From positions 537,185 through 601,184 of the forward strand of contig RPFO01000645.1 in assembly GCA_009746045.1 (NCBI GenBank): 64,000 nt of DNA, given 5' to 3'. This document shows, piece after piece, positions 54,801 through 64,000 of this stretch; the first letter of the stretch is position 1; each line of letters begins with the position of its first letter. Position numbers and translations under genes: made by a program. The notes beneath the pieces were generated by a model. It was not told the origin of the DNA. It worked only from the letters and a program-made list of their open reading frames with translations, and searched no databases. Source of the stretch: Mesostigma viride. Its lineage: Eukaryota; Streptophyta; Mesostigmatophyceae; Mesostigmatales; Mesostigmataceae.

Positions 54801-57800
54801 ACCTCATCCATCATGTCGACCCCCATGCCGCGGCCGTCGTCGCCGCCCATCAGGTACTTGGGGGACAGGGAGTCGCACGCGGCCGCGGCACGGGGCGCGT
54901 TGCGGTCGTCAGCAGCTACTGCGTGGACAGGCGCGGGGGATGCCGCCATGGCCAGCGCGTCAGAACGTGTGTGGGCGAGCCCATGGTGGGGCCGCAGGGG
55001 CTCCACGGGAAGATCCTTCACCCGGCGGTAGATGTGGCGCACCATCTCCTGCATCATGTGGCGCGACATGCGCTTGAGCATCTCTGTTGCCATGCAAGGG
55101 GGCAATACAGGGAGGGGTGGGACAGAGGCGAGGGGGGGGAAGAGGAGGGGCAGATTGAGGAAATGTCAATAAACAGTAATCAACTTAAACATTGGCTGCT
55201 AGCTATTGTTAACCCTGATGGGTGGGTAATGTGAATATTGAATAAGGACATGCGGACACTTCTGGCTTGAACAGCAGGCGAGACCTACATCGGAACCTTG
55301 GGCACGCTTTGTAACGGGGTGCTTCATATGCCTGGAAATGCACAGTCAGCGTCAAGGTGATAAAGCGCGTTACGAAACATAGCAAGTTGAGCAAGCGCGG
55401 CAGGGGGCCCCCACCTCCTTCCTTTCCGGTCCGGTGGCCGATGTTGTACGTGGTCTCCACAATGTGACACACGTCATCATCAGAAAGAAGCCGTCCCGTC
55501 GGGCACTTGAGCAGAGCCAGCAGCACCTGGAGACGGGAATGTAGGGGGGCCGGGGCAGGGAAAAACACCCGAACATGTGCGCAAAAGACAAATCCATGAA
55601 TTGATGCCAAAGAAAAAAATGGTGCCTACTCCAAACAAGGAAACTTGTTACCAGGTATCCAGGGGCATCGGCAAGGGTAAGGGGAAAAAGAACTCATTTT
55701 ATACTTGAAATCCTTGAAGTCGGCAAACGAAGACGATAGGCCGGGAAGGAATCATGGAATGGAGCTCCATGAAAGTATCCATGGATGGCAAGAGTCAAGG
55801 GGCGTCGCCTTCATGACATCGATGAACATGCACGCTACCCACCTGCAGGGTCTAACCCTGAACCCACCTGCAGGATCTTCATGAGCACCACCTCGTCTGA
55901 CGCCGTGTCGGTGGCCTCAAACAAACAGTGGGTTGTCGCGTCCGCGATCAAATGCATCACCTCCGCTGCACAGGGGGTGGTGGGGCCTGCAGGGAGGGGC
56001 ATGCCCAATAGATGCCAGGTCGTCACAAAAGGGCATGTCAGACACCTTCTGTGATGAGCTGCCGAGGACATCTGCCCCCTCGGTTCAAGTAGAATATCGT
56101 AAAGGATGTCGCGGGTACATTTGTCCAAGGCAGGCACTGGCTCCAAGTGGCTCGGTGTAGATCGTACTAGCAAACTGTGTGTAGATTGTACTAGCAAAGT
56201 GGCTGTAGATTGTACTAGCAAAGTGGGTGTAGATTGCACTAGCGAAATGGGTGTAGATTGTACCAGCAAAGTGGGTGTAAATTGTACTAGCGGTCCTCTT
56301 TGAACAGTGAACGACAACACAGGCTGCCTTGCCTAGGTACGCATACACATCCATAAACCGTTGCCTCCGTGTATTTGTCCCATCAACAGTGATAAGCCGC
56401 CCAATGCGGTTACAATCACCCATCTAGCTTCTCCAGCACAGCCTGGCAATACACCAGTAGATCATGCCTCTCGACCTTGCTTATCACTGCCATGCCCTTC
56501 AGGCAAAAGACATTTTACACTGTGCAGGACAGGGCTTGCATATCACCATTTCACAAGGCACCTGGTAACCACGAATTTTTCAAGTCTGGCAGCATGCTAC
56601 TACACACGTACACGTGTATAATAGTACACGTTTGCATTGGAGCGATTCCAACTGAAAATACCAGAGCCAAGGGAGGTAAATACGGACAAGGGAAACTACA
56701 GAGCCGCGTATGGGCTGTGAGAGCGATACTGTCAAGCAGGCGTGCATGCACCCACCAGTCAAGCACTGCAACAGGCATGCATGCAACCACCGCTCAAGCG
56801 CTGCAACAGGCGTGCATGGACCCAGCGGTAAAACGCTGCAACAGGCGTGCATGCACATGGCACCCACCGATGAGGCCGTAGGTGAGCACTTTGTACACGG
56901 CGGAGAGGGCCATGCCGGTGATGGGGCCGCTTGTTTCGGCAGAGCGGATCACCTCCAGGAAGGGGGCCAGGAAGAGGGCAGGGTCCACCTGGAAACATGG
57001 GAATGACGGTACACAGCACTTCAGGACAATAAGCAAAGGTGCATGCACGCCCCATGCATACACCAAGCGCCGTTTGTACCACAGTCCCTGCGTCCGGCAC
57101 CGATGCCTCAAGCAGTAACACCCCTTGCTTGCGCTGGTCCAACCAAAGGGGACAACTGAGCGTAATACAGTGGCCCGGCCATTATTCTATTTCATGGGGC
57201 AAGAACGTGCGCAAGTACCAGAAGCGCCCCCCCCCAGAAGTGCCTCATTACGTTTGGCACAATCTGCAGCCAGCAAAAATCGTCTAGAAGCGGCAACCCT
57301 CCCTCGCACCTCGTCAACTCCAAATGCACTAGCAACAATACAGGCAGTGCAGGCACTGAGCTCCTGCTATAATCATGTTTGCATGTGCAACGAGTCCCCT
57401 GACACAGCAAGCAGGGACAACCATGCTGATGATACACACACAGAAACGAAATGCCACAACCGTTTCCATGACATCATGCGTGCCACCCTCCATTCAAAAA
57501 AAAAAATACCATCCTCAAGTACACACCCCATCAAAACAGCAACTATCATCATCGCAAGTTCATGGACCCGAGCAGCTATACACTGCAGTTCTAGCCCTTG
57601 GAAGATCATGGCCTGACCAGCCAGACAAATGGCACCATGAAAACACCCCTCCTGGCCAGGCAGGTGATGGTAACGCACCACGACACAGCTGAACACATGA
57701 ATGTCTCCAGTCTTACGTCTGGCTGATGCATACTCTGCAATCACCGATACCACCCAGGGACTACTTCAACACATGTAGACAAACACGCAGCCCATGCCCC

Positions 57801-58769
57801 ATCCCTTAATGTACTGGCGGTTGCCGCATGGCAGTGCCCTTTTCCACCAGCAGGCCCTCACAGTCTAGCCCCTTTTGCCACTACGCAAGGCACCCTTGAT
57901 CAACTATGACAGGATCTGATCCTATTCTTTTCTGTTATCACAGCCAGCCCCGCCACCACAAAAAACAAGGACAGCACATTCCGCTATCTGGCATAGGGCG
58001 GGAGAAGAAGTAGGCTTGGTGTCGCAGCGCGCACGTCCTGGCTGCAGTAACCCAACAAGCCTCACTATTGTGAAAGATACTGCAGGGAACTAAGTGACAT
58101 GTGCTTAAGGCTACTGTCTGAATTTACATTTTCTCTACATACCATGCGCACACAAATAGCCTCGGTTCGACTACTCGCCAAAACGAACACCTGCCATAAT
58201 AGGAAACTGAAGTAAAAATGCCTCGCATTTTAAGAATGCACCACCACCGAGTAAATAACTCGTCAAAGATTACTACAGAAATCAGCGCTCCACACAAGCA
58301 GCTCTCCCATGCTAAAGCATGCAGATAAACAGCTACCAATCAAAAGAAATAGTGTGCGCTCTACACCTCTCTTAGATGGTCATGACATGCAGGCGGTCAA
58401 CCGACAGGCTTATATGCAAATTCAAATTATATACACCTTCACTTAGAACAATGTGACGAGACGCCCATAACCTGCACAAAAACGCTAAGTGATCAAGTTG
58501 AAAAAGAAAACAAGTCCGTATTCTAAGACGCTGACCTGACTCCAATCCTGCCAGAGAAAAATTCGCCGCCGCAGAGCTTTAAAAGCTTGAAGCAGGGGGT
58601 CGTCTGACAAGTCCTCGTCGAACAGGCGAGGAACAACAGCCCACTTCGCATTCTGCCTCATCATCGACATCACTCCCTGGATTTCCATGTTCAGCATGCA
58701 TGCTGCCTGCATGCTGCTAAAGCCGTTCACCCAACCCGTAACATCATCATCTCCGACGGCGGCGTCCAT
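39809..58769 (-). CDS. large ArfGEF of the GBF1/GNOM type (Sec7 domain)
   Basis: Guanine nucleotide exchange factor for Arf GTPases, acting in Golgi/endosomal vesicle traffic. Twenty minus-strand exons: 58769-58536, 56988-56868, 55965-55868, 55526-55415, 55083-54217, 53676-53198, 52660-52364, 51984-51787, 51311-50832, 50400-50112, 49498-49386, 48367-48215, 47764-47665, 47118-46878, 46188-46030, 43820-43643, 43156-42781, 41595-41432, 40881-40660, 40120-39809. All are GT-AG and every phase matches; total 5,193 nt, 1,730 residues. The N-terminus (QGVMSMMRQNAKW, then FLAPFLEVIRSAETSGPIT) is the DCB domain. The HUS region follows (QEMVRHIYRRVKDLP; FINFDCDLYCRNVFEAM). Exons 8-9 hold Sec7, with the catalytic glutamate in FRLPGEAQKI and VIMLNTDQHNSQ. 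C-terminal HDS repeats follow. Exon 5 encodes ~250 residues of Gly/Ala/Pro-rich, probably disordered sequence within the HUS region. The start is the first ATG. Introns contain tandem copies of splice sites and one retroelement. Confidence 0.93.
40117..40295. repeat. three diverged tandem copies of the exon 20 acceptor and start
   Basis: On the minus strand the true exon 20 start is TCCAG followed by AENIPEMAKN. Upstream copies read GCGCAG followed by LENIPDLLSNE (about 40207) and CATGCTGAGAATATCCGTGA, i.e. AENIRELLNY (about 40280). The spacing is about 70-90 bp. Each copy keeps an AG and the ENI(P/R) codons. Confidence 0.6.
44346..45110 (-). mobile_element. retroelement copy in an ArfGEF intron
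   Basis: The intron between exons 15 and 16 is 2.2 kb. At about 44926-45110 it holds a minus-oriented SINE-like copy: a (TTAA)n tail, the hairpin ACTCCGTTGGGAGT, TGTAGCACATCTCCCTGAG, and a body matching 23515-23660. The preceding 44350-44600 contains CCGTATTATACAATACGG, a small inverted repeat, and other TACG-rich motifs like those near 24300 and 25510. Confidence 0.7.
46655..46880. repeat. five tandem copies of the exon 14 donor region
   Basis: On the minus strand the exon 14 end GGACAGCAAGTAAGAGGGC is followed by ACAGCATGTAAGAAGGC, TTAGCAAGTACAGGAGGGC, GGACAGCAAGTAAACGGC and GACAGCAAGAATTAGTG at ~45-60 bp intervals. The surrounding CACCCCATGCGGCC-like sequence is repeated too. At least three copies retain a usable-looking GTAAG/GTAAA donor. 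Confidence 0.8.
48690..48930. repeat. 36-bp tandem repeat, about 6-7 copies, in ArfGEF intron 11
   Basis: The unit contains CCCAACCAAGTGGAGAGCCT followed by GGCATCCGCCACAAC. Copies differ by a few substitutions. Lies in the intron between exons 11 and 12. Confidence 0.92.
49181..49390. repeat. 99-bp tandem repeat duplicating the exon 11 donor
   Basis: The junction CTGGTG|GTAGGT of exon 11 (49386) recurs 99 and 198 bp downstream on the minus strand, as CCTGGTGGTGGGTG at about 49287 and 49188. Two nearly identical 99-bp units lie between. The duplicates still encode NLV followed by a GTGGGT donor-like site. Confidence 0.9.
56160..56300. repeat. ~24-bp tandem repeat in ArfGEF intron 2
   Basis: Five to six copies of a unit with TGTAGATTGTACTAGCAAAG and GTGGG variants, in the intron between exons 2 and 3. 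Confidence 0.85.
56735..56868. repeat. ~36-bp tandem repeat beginning at the exon 2 donor
   Basis: On the minus strand the donor GTGGGTGCC is followed by units with GCATGCACGCCTGTTGCAGC. About four copies each contain a GTGG(G/T)TGC donor-like piece and a TGTTGCAG acceptor-like piece. Confidence 0.75.
57000..58535. other. ArfGEF intron 1, no feature seen
   Basis: A 1.55-kb intron between the start exon and exon 2. No gene, repeat array or mobile element is recognisable. Confidence 0.6.
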
Positions 58770-59442
58770 TTGCAAAAATGTCTAGGACAACGTTGGCCCT
58801 GGGCCTGAGCCCGAATCAGGCCAAAACTTTTGGCTAATCCATGGCAGGAAGCCAACAGAGAAAAGCTGGTGGTCTGCCCTCCCCATTCATTGTGAGGCCA
58901 CCTGCTGTCTAAAACGCCATGGCTGCACGGGAAGTCATCACCAGCTCGTATTTCAGGGCAGCCAGCTCATTGATGTTCGCACGTCGTCGCGTCTAGGCAC
59001 CAGTCGTGCAAGCAACTAGGCAGTTGGCATCCGGGGAGCGAATGCGAGACTGCCGCGTGACACCGACGTACGGGCAGGCGTAATTGGCGGTCAGCAATCA
59101 ACCCTGCTCACCTAATGCAGGCGTCTGCAACTCGCGCGGGCGCGGGCGCACGTCTCACGGCGCGGCCGTGGAAGTCTGCCGGCCCTGGAATTAATGCGGG
59201 TCTGGAATTTCTGCGTACTCCGCATTCCGCAGTGAGCACTGAGCAATAACTTTTGAACCAATGAACAGCGCAGTCGACAGTACAAACTTGCGATGTGACA
59301 ATTTAGTGCTGCAGCAGGATCTCCCTGCACTGCGACGTGGCACCGGAACATGAGCGTCCAGGTTGGAAATAAGAAACTGCCGATCTCGACTCTCGCCTAA
59401 TAAAATCATGAAGCACAGTACTGTACAAACGCTGCAAGCTTC
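58770..59442. promoter_or_regulatory. shared upstream region of ArfGEF (-) and DnaX (+)
   Basis: A 673-bp divergent intergenic region that should carry both promoters and 5' UTRs. It holds several GC-rich and CGCG-containing segments at 59130-59170, but no element I can name. Confidence 0.45.
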
Positions 59443-62400
59443 ATGAGGATATTTGTTGGTGGGCTATTCGAGCAGGGAAGCCGCCACCCGACAATGGCGG
59501 CGCTAATGGAGGCTTGCGGGAAGATGAATTCGAGTGTACCGACATATATAAGACAGAATTTGACGGAATGCAGCCGCGCCGACGGAGAGATGTCGAACAG
59601 GAAAAGGCCGGTTTTTTCAAAGAGTTATGTGCCCAAAACGACATGTTCTCTAGGCCATCCCAGCAGGCAGGGCAGCAAGCTTTTTCCTGCGAAGAAAGCT
59701 TTCCTGCCGCGCCCTCAAACCAAGTTGGTGCATATCGCCGTCAGCTGCGTCGCTAACCAGGTTGCTTGTTCGACGAATGGGAAGAAGGTTGCTCCCGAGA
59801 GCGGCAACTACGAAATTAGCGCACCTGCTTCTGAGGACAGGAACGGGGGAGCTTCGCTTTCGACAGCCGCGCACAGCGCCTTCCATCAGAAGTATAGGCC
59901 AATGAAGTTCAATGAGCTACGTGGACAGGTGGGCATTTACTCATAATTGATCTTCTTGTCATTTTGTTTTCCTACTTGATATCATCTGCCCTTCAGACTG
60001 CACATCCAGGACGTTCATCTCAGCTGATGTGCTGCAGGAATACGCAGAAGTACTCAGTAGTGGGAATATGCCAGCGTTATCTAGGAGTCGTGATCCCGTC
60101 AGGCAATCTGCCAGATAGAGTTTTGTAAGGGTAACACGCTTTTTCTCCTGTGCTCACTGGATGCAATATATCAGCTGACCGTTCTCCATTTAGCACTTTC
60201 CTCGTCGGGCGCAGCCCCTCGTGGCCGAAGCGCTGGCGGCAGCTGTCATGAACAACAAATTGGCCCCGGCATACATATTCTCAGGCCCCAGGGGCACGGG
60301 CAAAGTAAGTGTCGTTTGGTCTCCGATGCGTGTTGGTACCAACAGCTTGCCCATGCTAATCCCTCTCGGTGCATGTGCCTGTGCTTGGCTCGCAACATCA
60401 TGAGCGTCTCTCTCACCACGCGTTCATGGTCACGCAGCGCCCATGACTACTATGTTAGTTGTCACTGTGCTTAACCCACATCCCTGGCTGCCATCACTCC
60501 CATGTGTGTGCAGCTGCCTCTCGCACGTGTGCGGGTTCATGCACCCGTCGACCTGAGTTTGTTTTGATAGAGTAGGCAAAAGAGTGACATCTGCAGAGTC
60601 GAAACCAGCCAGGCCTAGCGGTCAGGTTCCATCATTTTGGCAGTGTTCATAATCCAAGGCATCACCATGACCGCGAGGCAAGCATGCACCCTGCGCCTGG
60701 TGCACTCTTCCGCTGCCTGTGCTTACCAATTATTTCTGGTCTTTTCTGGTCCTTGTGTTTTGTCTGCCCTATGTATTTTTCCTTGGGGCAAGCTATACTG
60801 TAATCTTCCTTTATATATGAATAATCAGGAAATCGGAGCCAACATATACCTTGCCTCCACACCTACCGCTTGCCTCCACACCTACCCCTTGCCTCCACAC
60901 CTACCCCTTGCCTCCACACCAACCCCTGGCCTCCGCACCTACCCCTGGCCTCAGCACCTACCCCTTGCCTCTGCTCCAACCCCTTGCCTCTGCCCTTACT
61001 CCTTGCCTCCGCCCTTACTCCTTGCCTCCGCCCTTACTCCTTGCCTCCGCCCTTACTCCTTGCCTCCGCCCTTGCTCCTTGCCTCCGCCCTTACTCCTTG
61101 CCTCCGCCCTTACTCCTTGCCTCCGCCCTTGCTCCTTCCCTCCGCCCTTACTCCTTGCCTCCGCCCTTACTCCTTGCCTCCGCCCTTACTCCTTGCCTTC
61201 GCCCTTACTCCTTGCCTCCGCCCTGACTCCTTGCCCCCGCCCCTGCTCATCGCCTCTGCCCCTACACCATCCACGTTGATGCCTCTTTCGGGGCACCTCC
61301 TGCCTCCTCCACGTTGCCAAGTTGCTTGTTTAGCCTGCCGTTTCGCCCCTGTATCCCTGTACTTAAATTACCTGCTGGCTTCACCCAGCCTGAGAATGTC
61401 CGCCCACCCTTGTACGGGGGTTGGAAGCGGCTCATCAGGCTCCCGCTTCTTCCCGTTTCTGGTACCCGGGATTCCACCGCGTTCGCCATACATGGCTCAC
61501 ATTTGGTGTTGATTTCTTGTTCCCGCAGCTCGGCTTTCTGCTTGGCAGAGCTTCGGTTGTACTGCTTTTCTTCCCGGGGCCCCACCCTTGATTAGTCTTT
61601 GTGGTCAGATAGGCGGTTCATACGTCTTGTCCATGCATGGTGCCGATATGCGTTCATGGTGACGCAGTCTACGTGTACATTAATACACGCCTTTATTCAA
61701 TATACCTGATACCTCTTTGTTCCGCATACCGCGCCTAATGAGTGTTGCCTATGAACATTGGTGTTCTCTTCTCCCATGCGTCTGCGACCTGCCCCTCCAC
61801 AGACGTCGTCGGCGCGCATCCTGGCAGCGGCAGTCAACTGCGTGGACCGGGAAAGCATGAACGGGGAGCCCTGCGGAAGGGTGGGTGTGGGAGGGGTTGC
61901 CTGTAGCCTGGTGTGTGTTGGTGTTGTTGCCTTTGGCCAGGCGGGTGGAAGGGGGTTGCTTGGGATGTAGGCGGGGCCCGTGTAGCGTGGATTGATCCCA
62001 CCCTGCACCATTGTGAGGGTTTATGGTCTGTGTCTCCCCACCGTGGCCGGTTGTCTTCTAGGATGCAGAGTAGACATGCAGTAGAGAAGGTGCTACTGGG
62101 CTGGGAAATGCCGTGCTGGCACGACAGGTGTGGTGGTGACAGGCGCGGTGGACAGGCGCGGTGCCTGCAGGCAGGTAGCCGCGGTGGCAGCTGTCACACC
62201 CCACCAATGTCCCACAGAACTAGAGCGGATGTGGCCAACAAACAGAGGCGAGTTTGTTACCAACCGTCTGGCGGCCACGGCCACGGCAAAGGAGAGCTTG
62301 CAGGCAGCGTTGCTCACATGGGCTGTCATCGCATGGTGGGTTATGGAGGGTTTCTCATTACTGATGGTTTGGATTTCCAGCATTTCCTATTCCAGTAATG

Positions 62401-63525
62401 TCTGGATTTCCTTTTTAGTTGTACGGATGACTGTCCCTGATTCGGTCTTAGCAGCCGCCAGGTGAGCGCAGCTTAGACTGCGAGGCTTGCCTATGTCCCT
62501 TCCCTTCTCCTACATGATTCTCACCAGCCATGCGCCACGTGTCCGCATGCAAAGGTGGCCATCCTCTGGGAAGGTGGCCATCTGTTGTATCCCTGGCTGC
62601 TATTTAAAGCTTGGCCGGTGGCACCCTGTTCCCCCCCGCCTCGCCATCCTACGAGGCCTGCTTTGCCCCTCCTTTCGCTTGCCTCTCTGCACGTGGATCG
62701 CTCTGTCTACTGTATGCACTGTAGGATCGCTCTGTATGCCCATCATGCCCGCTCCCTGTGCACGGCTTCCCCTTTTCTGTCCTTACCTACTCGTACCCTT
62801 CTCTCCTAACACGGTGCCCCCTTGTGCCCTGCTTGCGCCCCTGTGTGTCCCTCTTGTTGGTCTGTGTGTGTGTGTGTGTGCGCGCGTGTGTTGCCTCTCT
62901 TTCTCTGTGCCTCGGTGCCGTGTGCGGCTCCAGTGCAATTATTGCGCGGGGATCGCTGCGGGCAAATGCGTGGACGTGCATGAGGTGGACGCCGCCAGCC
63001 AGAACGGCGTTGGTACGTGGGCACTCACTGGACAGGACGGGTGTGAAAGGCATGGGGGGAAATGTTGGTGGCAGGGCATTCAAGTGACGGGTGCCAGCAG
63101 TAGTAAGGGCATATGGTTGGTGATAGAGCATGGCGGTGACGGGTGCCAGCGGAACAGAGGGCAAGGGATTTGAGGCAATGAGTGTGCACGTTCTCATGGC
63201 GGACTATGGCCATGTATTGGTTGGATGCCAGGTGTCTAACAGCATTCTGCACCATCTAGCACCATCCCCCCAACCCCCCGCCTCTTAGACAACGCCCTAA
63301 ACGACTCCTGCCCCACCCCCTCACCGCTGCGTACGTGCCCCCCTGACAGACCACATGCGCTCCCTCACGGCGTCGGTGGCCCTAATGCCCACATCCGCGC
63401 GGATGAAAGTGTATATCATTGACGAGGCGCACATGCTCACGGTGGAGGCGGCCAACGCCTTCCTCAAGACGCTGGAGCAGCCGCCCGCCCACGTGGTCTT
63501 CATACTCTCCACCACAGAGCCTGCG
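59443..63525 (+). CDS. DnaX-like DNA polymerase III gamma/tau subunit (STICHEL-like), 5' part
   Basis: AAA+ clamp-loader ATPase of bacterial origin, in algae and plants probably organellar or STICHEL-related. Exons: 59443-59928, 60215-60304, 61803-61880, 62934-63012 and 63350-63525, GT-AG and in phase; later exons lie beyond the window. Exon 1 encodes ~145 N-terminal residues without known domain, a possible targeting region, then HQKYRPMKFNELRGQ, the start of the domain. The Walker A site spans the exon 2/3 junction (GPRGTGK|TSSARI). The four zinc-binding cysteines are in NCVDRESMNGEPCGR|CNYCAG. Walker B is VYIIDEAHML, followed by NAFLKTLEQPPAHVVFILSTTEPA, the sensor 1 region. All catalytic motifs seen are intact. 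Targeting and biological role are inference. Confidence 0.9.
60845..61262 (+). repeat. 19-bp pyrimidine-rich tandem repeat in DnaX intron
   Basis: About 21 copies of a 19-bp unit such as CTTACTCCTTGCCTCCGCC, with more diverged copies (CACACCTACCCCTTGCCTC) at the left end. Lies in the 1.5-kb intron between exons 2 and 3. The strand is almost pure C/T with few purines, and the open frames across it are artefacts. Confidence 0.95.
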
Positions 63526-64000
63526 GTCGGTGGCCCTTGGTGGCTGGGGGGGGGACAATCATGCTTGGGTGTACATGGGTGTATATGGGTGTGCATGGCA
63601 TGCATTGGTGCGCAGATTGCCACCTCACTTATACCTCCCAACCCACAAGATAGGTTTTGCATGTTGAAGATTCAGATGCAGTGAGCTTGCCGGGGTTAGT
63701 GTCAGCAATTTCTCGAACCTCCTGTTGAAAACCTGCCGTTCCATGCAGCAGAATGGCTGCCATTTCAGGGTATCTCTGTTTGGTGTTGTGGTCAAGCATG
63801 AAGCATAGGATGGGATGGGTGGGCCGATGAGGAAGGTGGCAGCGAACTCGGCACTATCACGCCGGTCTCTTTCATGTCGGCAAAGAGTTGAGGTACAGGT
63901 GGCGTGCCCTAAGGGGGGTGGGGATGGTTGGGAGGGCAAGATGGGCGGGGGGGGGGGGGGGTAGGGAAGGGCAAGATGGGTCCCGGAGGGGGTGGAGGTG
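63526..64000. other. start of the next DnaX intron
   Basis: Begins at the donor GTCGGTGG. It has G-rich runs near 63546 and 63948 and no further recognisable exon before the window ends. Confidence 0.6.

Noticed and set aside
60637..61512. 291-codon ORF with a Leu/Pro-rich repeat
   Set aside because: A pyrimidine-rich 19-bp array between two firm DnaX exons; all frames are open.

Overview
This is a nuclear fragment from a photosynthetic eukaryote, most probably a green alga (Chlorophyta). Coding exons are GC-rich and split by GT-AG introns. The gene set is plant/algal: a plastid-type DUF1995 protein, a hydroxyproline-arabinosyltransferase-like enzyme, a GNOM/GBF1-type Sec7 protein and an organellar DnaX. 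MsrA carries an in-frame TGA at the catalytic position, as in the known Chlamydomonas selenoprotein. The species cannot be fixed from sequence alone.

Layout: (1) 321-2213 (+), last three exons of a beta-ketoacyl-ACP synthase. (2) 2214-4954, intergenic, with a complete hAT MITE and a LINE fragment. (3) 4955-13669 (-), serine/alanine-glyoxylate aminotransferase, whose second intron holds a 5.2-kb array of about 91 copies of a 57-bp unit. (4) 14814-21048 (+), DUF1995 protein with repeat-filled introns. (5) 21049-29700, a retrotransposon graveyard. (6) 30033-31755 (-), MsrA read as a selenoprotein, with a candidate SECIS element in its 3' UTR. (7) 32455-34245 (+), single-exon Golgi glycosyltransferase. 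(8) 34246-39808, a second zone of nested retroelements. (9) 39809-58769 (-), a 20-exon ArfGEF; every junction is in phase and the sum is 1,730 codons plus stop. (10) 59443 to the window end (+), 5' part of a DnaX-like clamp-loader gene.

Three structural themes stand out. First, MsrA uses TGA both as selenocysteine and as its stop. Second, many retroelement insertions with different bodies (ORF2 fragments, an ORF1-only element, short SINE-like copies) share one 3' end: a small CTCC-GTTG-GGAG hairpin followed by a TTAA/TAAT tail. Several are bounded by exact 9-18 bp target duplications. Third, several introns carry tandem arrays made from the splice junction itself, so one exon is followed by several copies of its own donor or acceptor.

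The genes are not an operon. They are arranged mostly as divergent pairs with shared upstream regions (AGT/DUF1995, MsrA/HPAT-like, GNOM/DnaX). No rRNA, tRNA or CRISPR was recognised. Exon boundaries were placed by eye from GT-AG sites, reading phase and family similarity.
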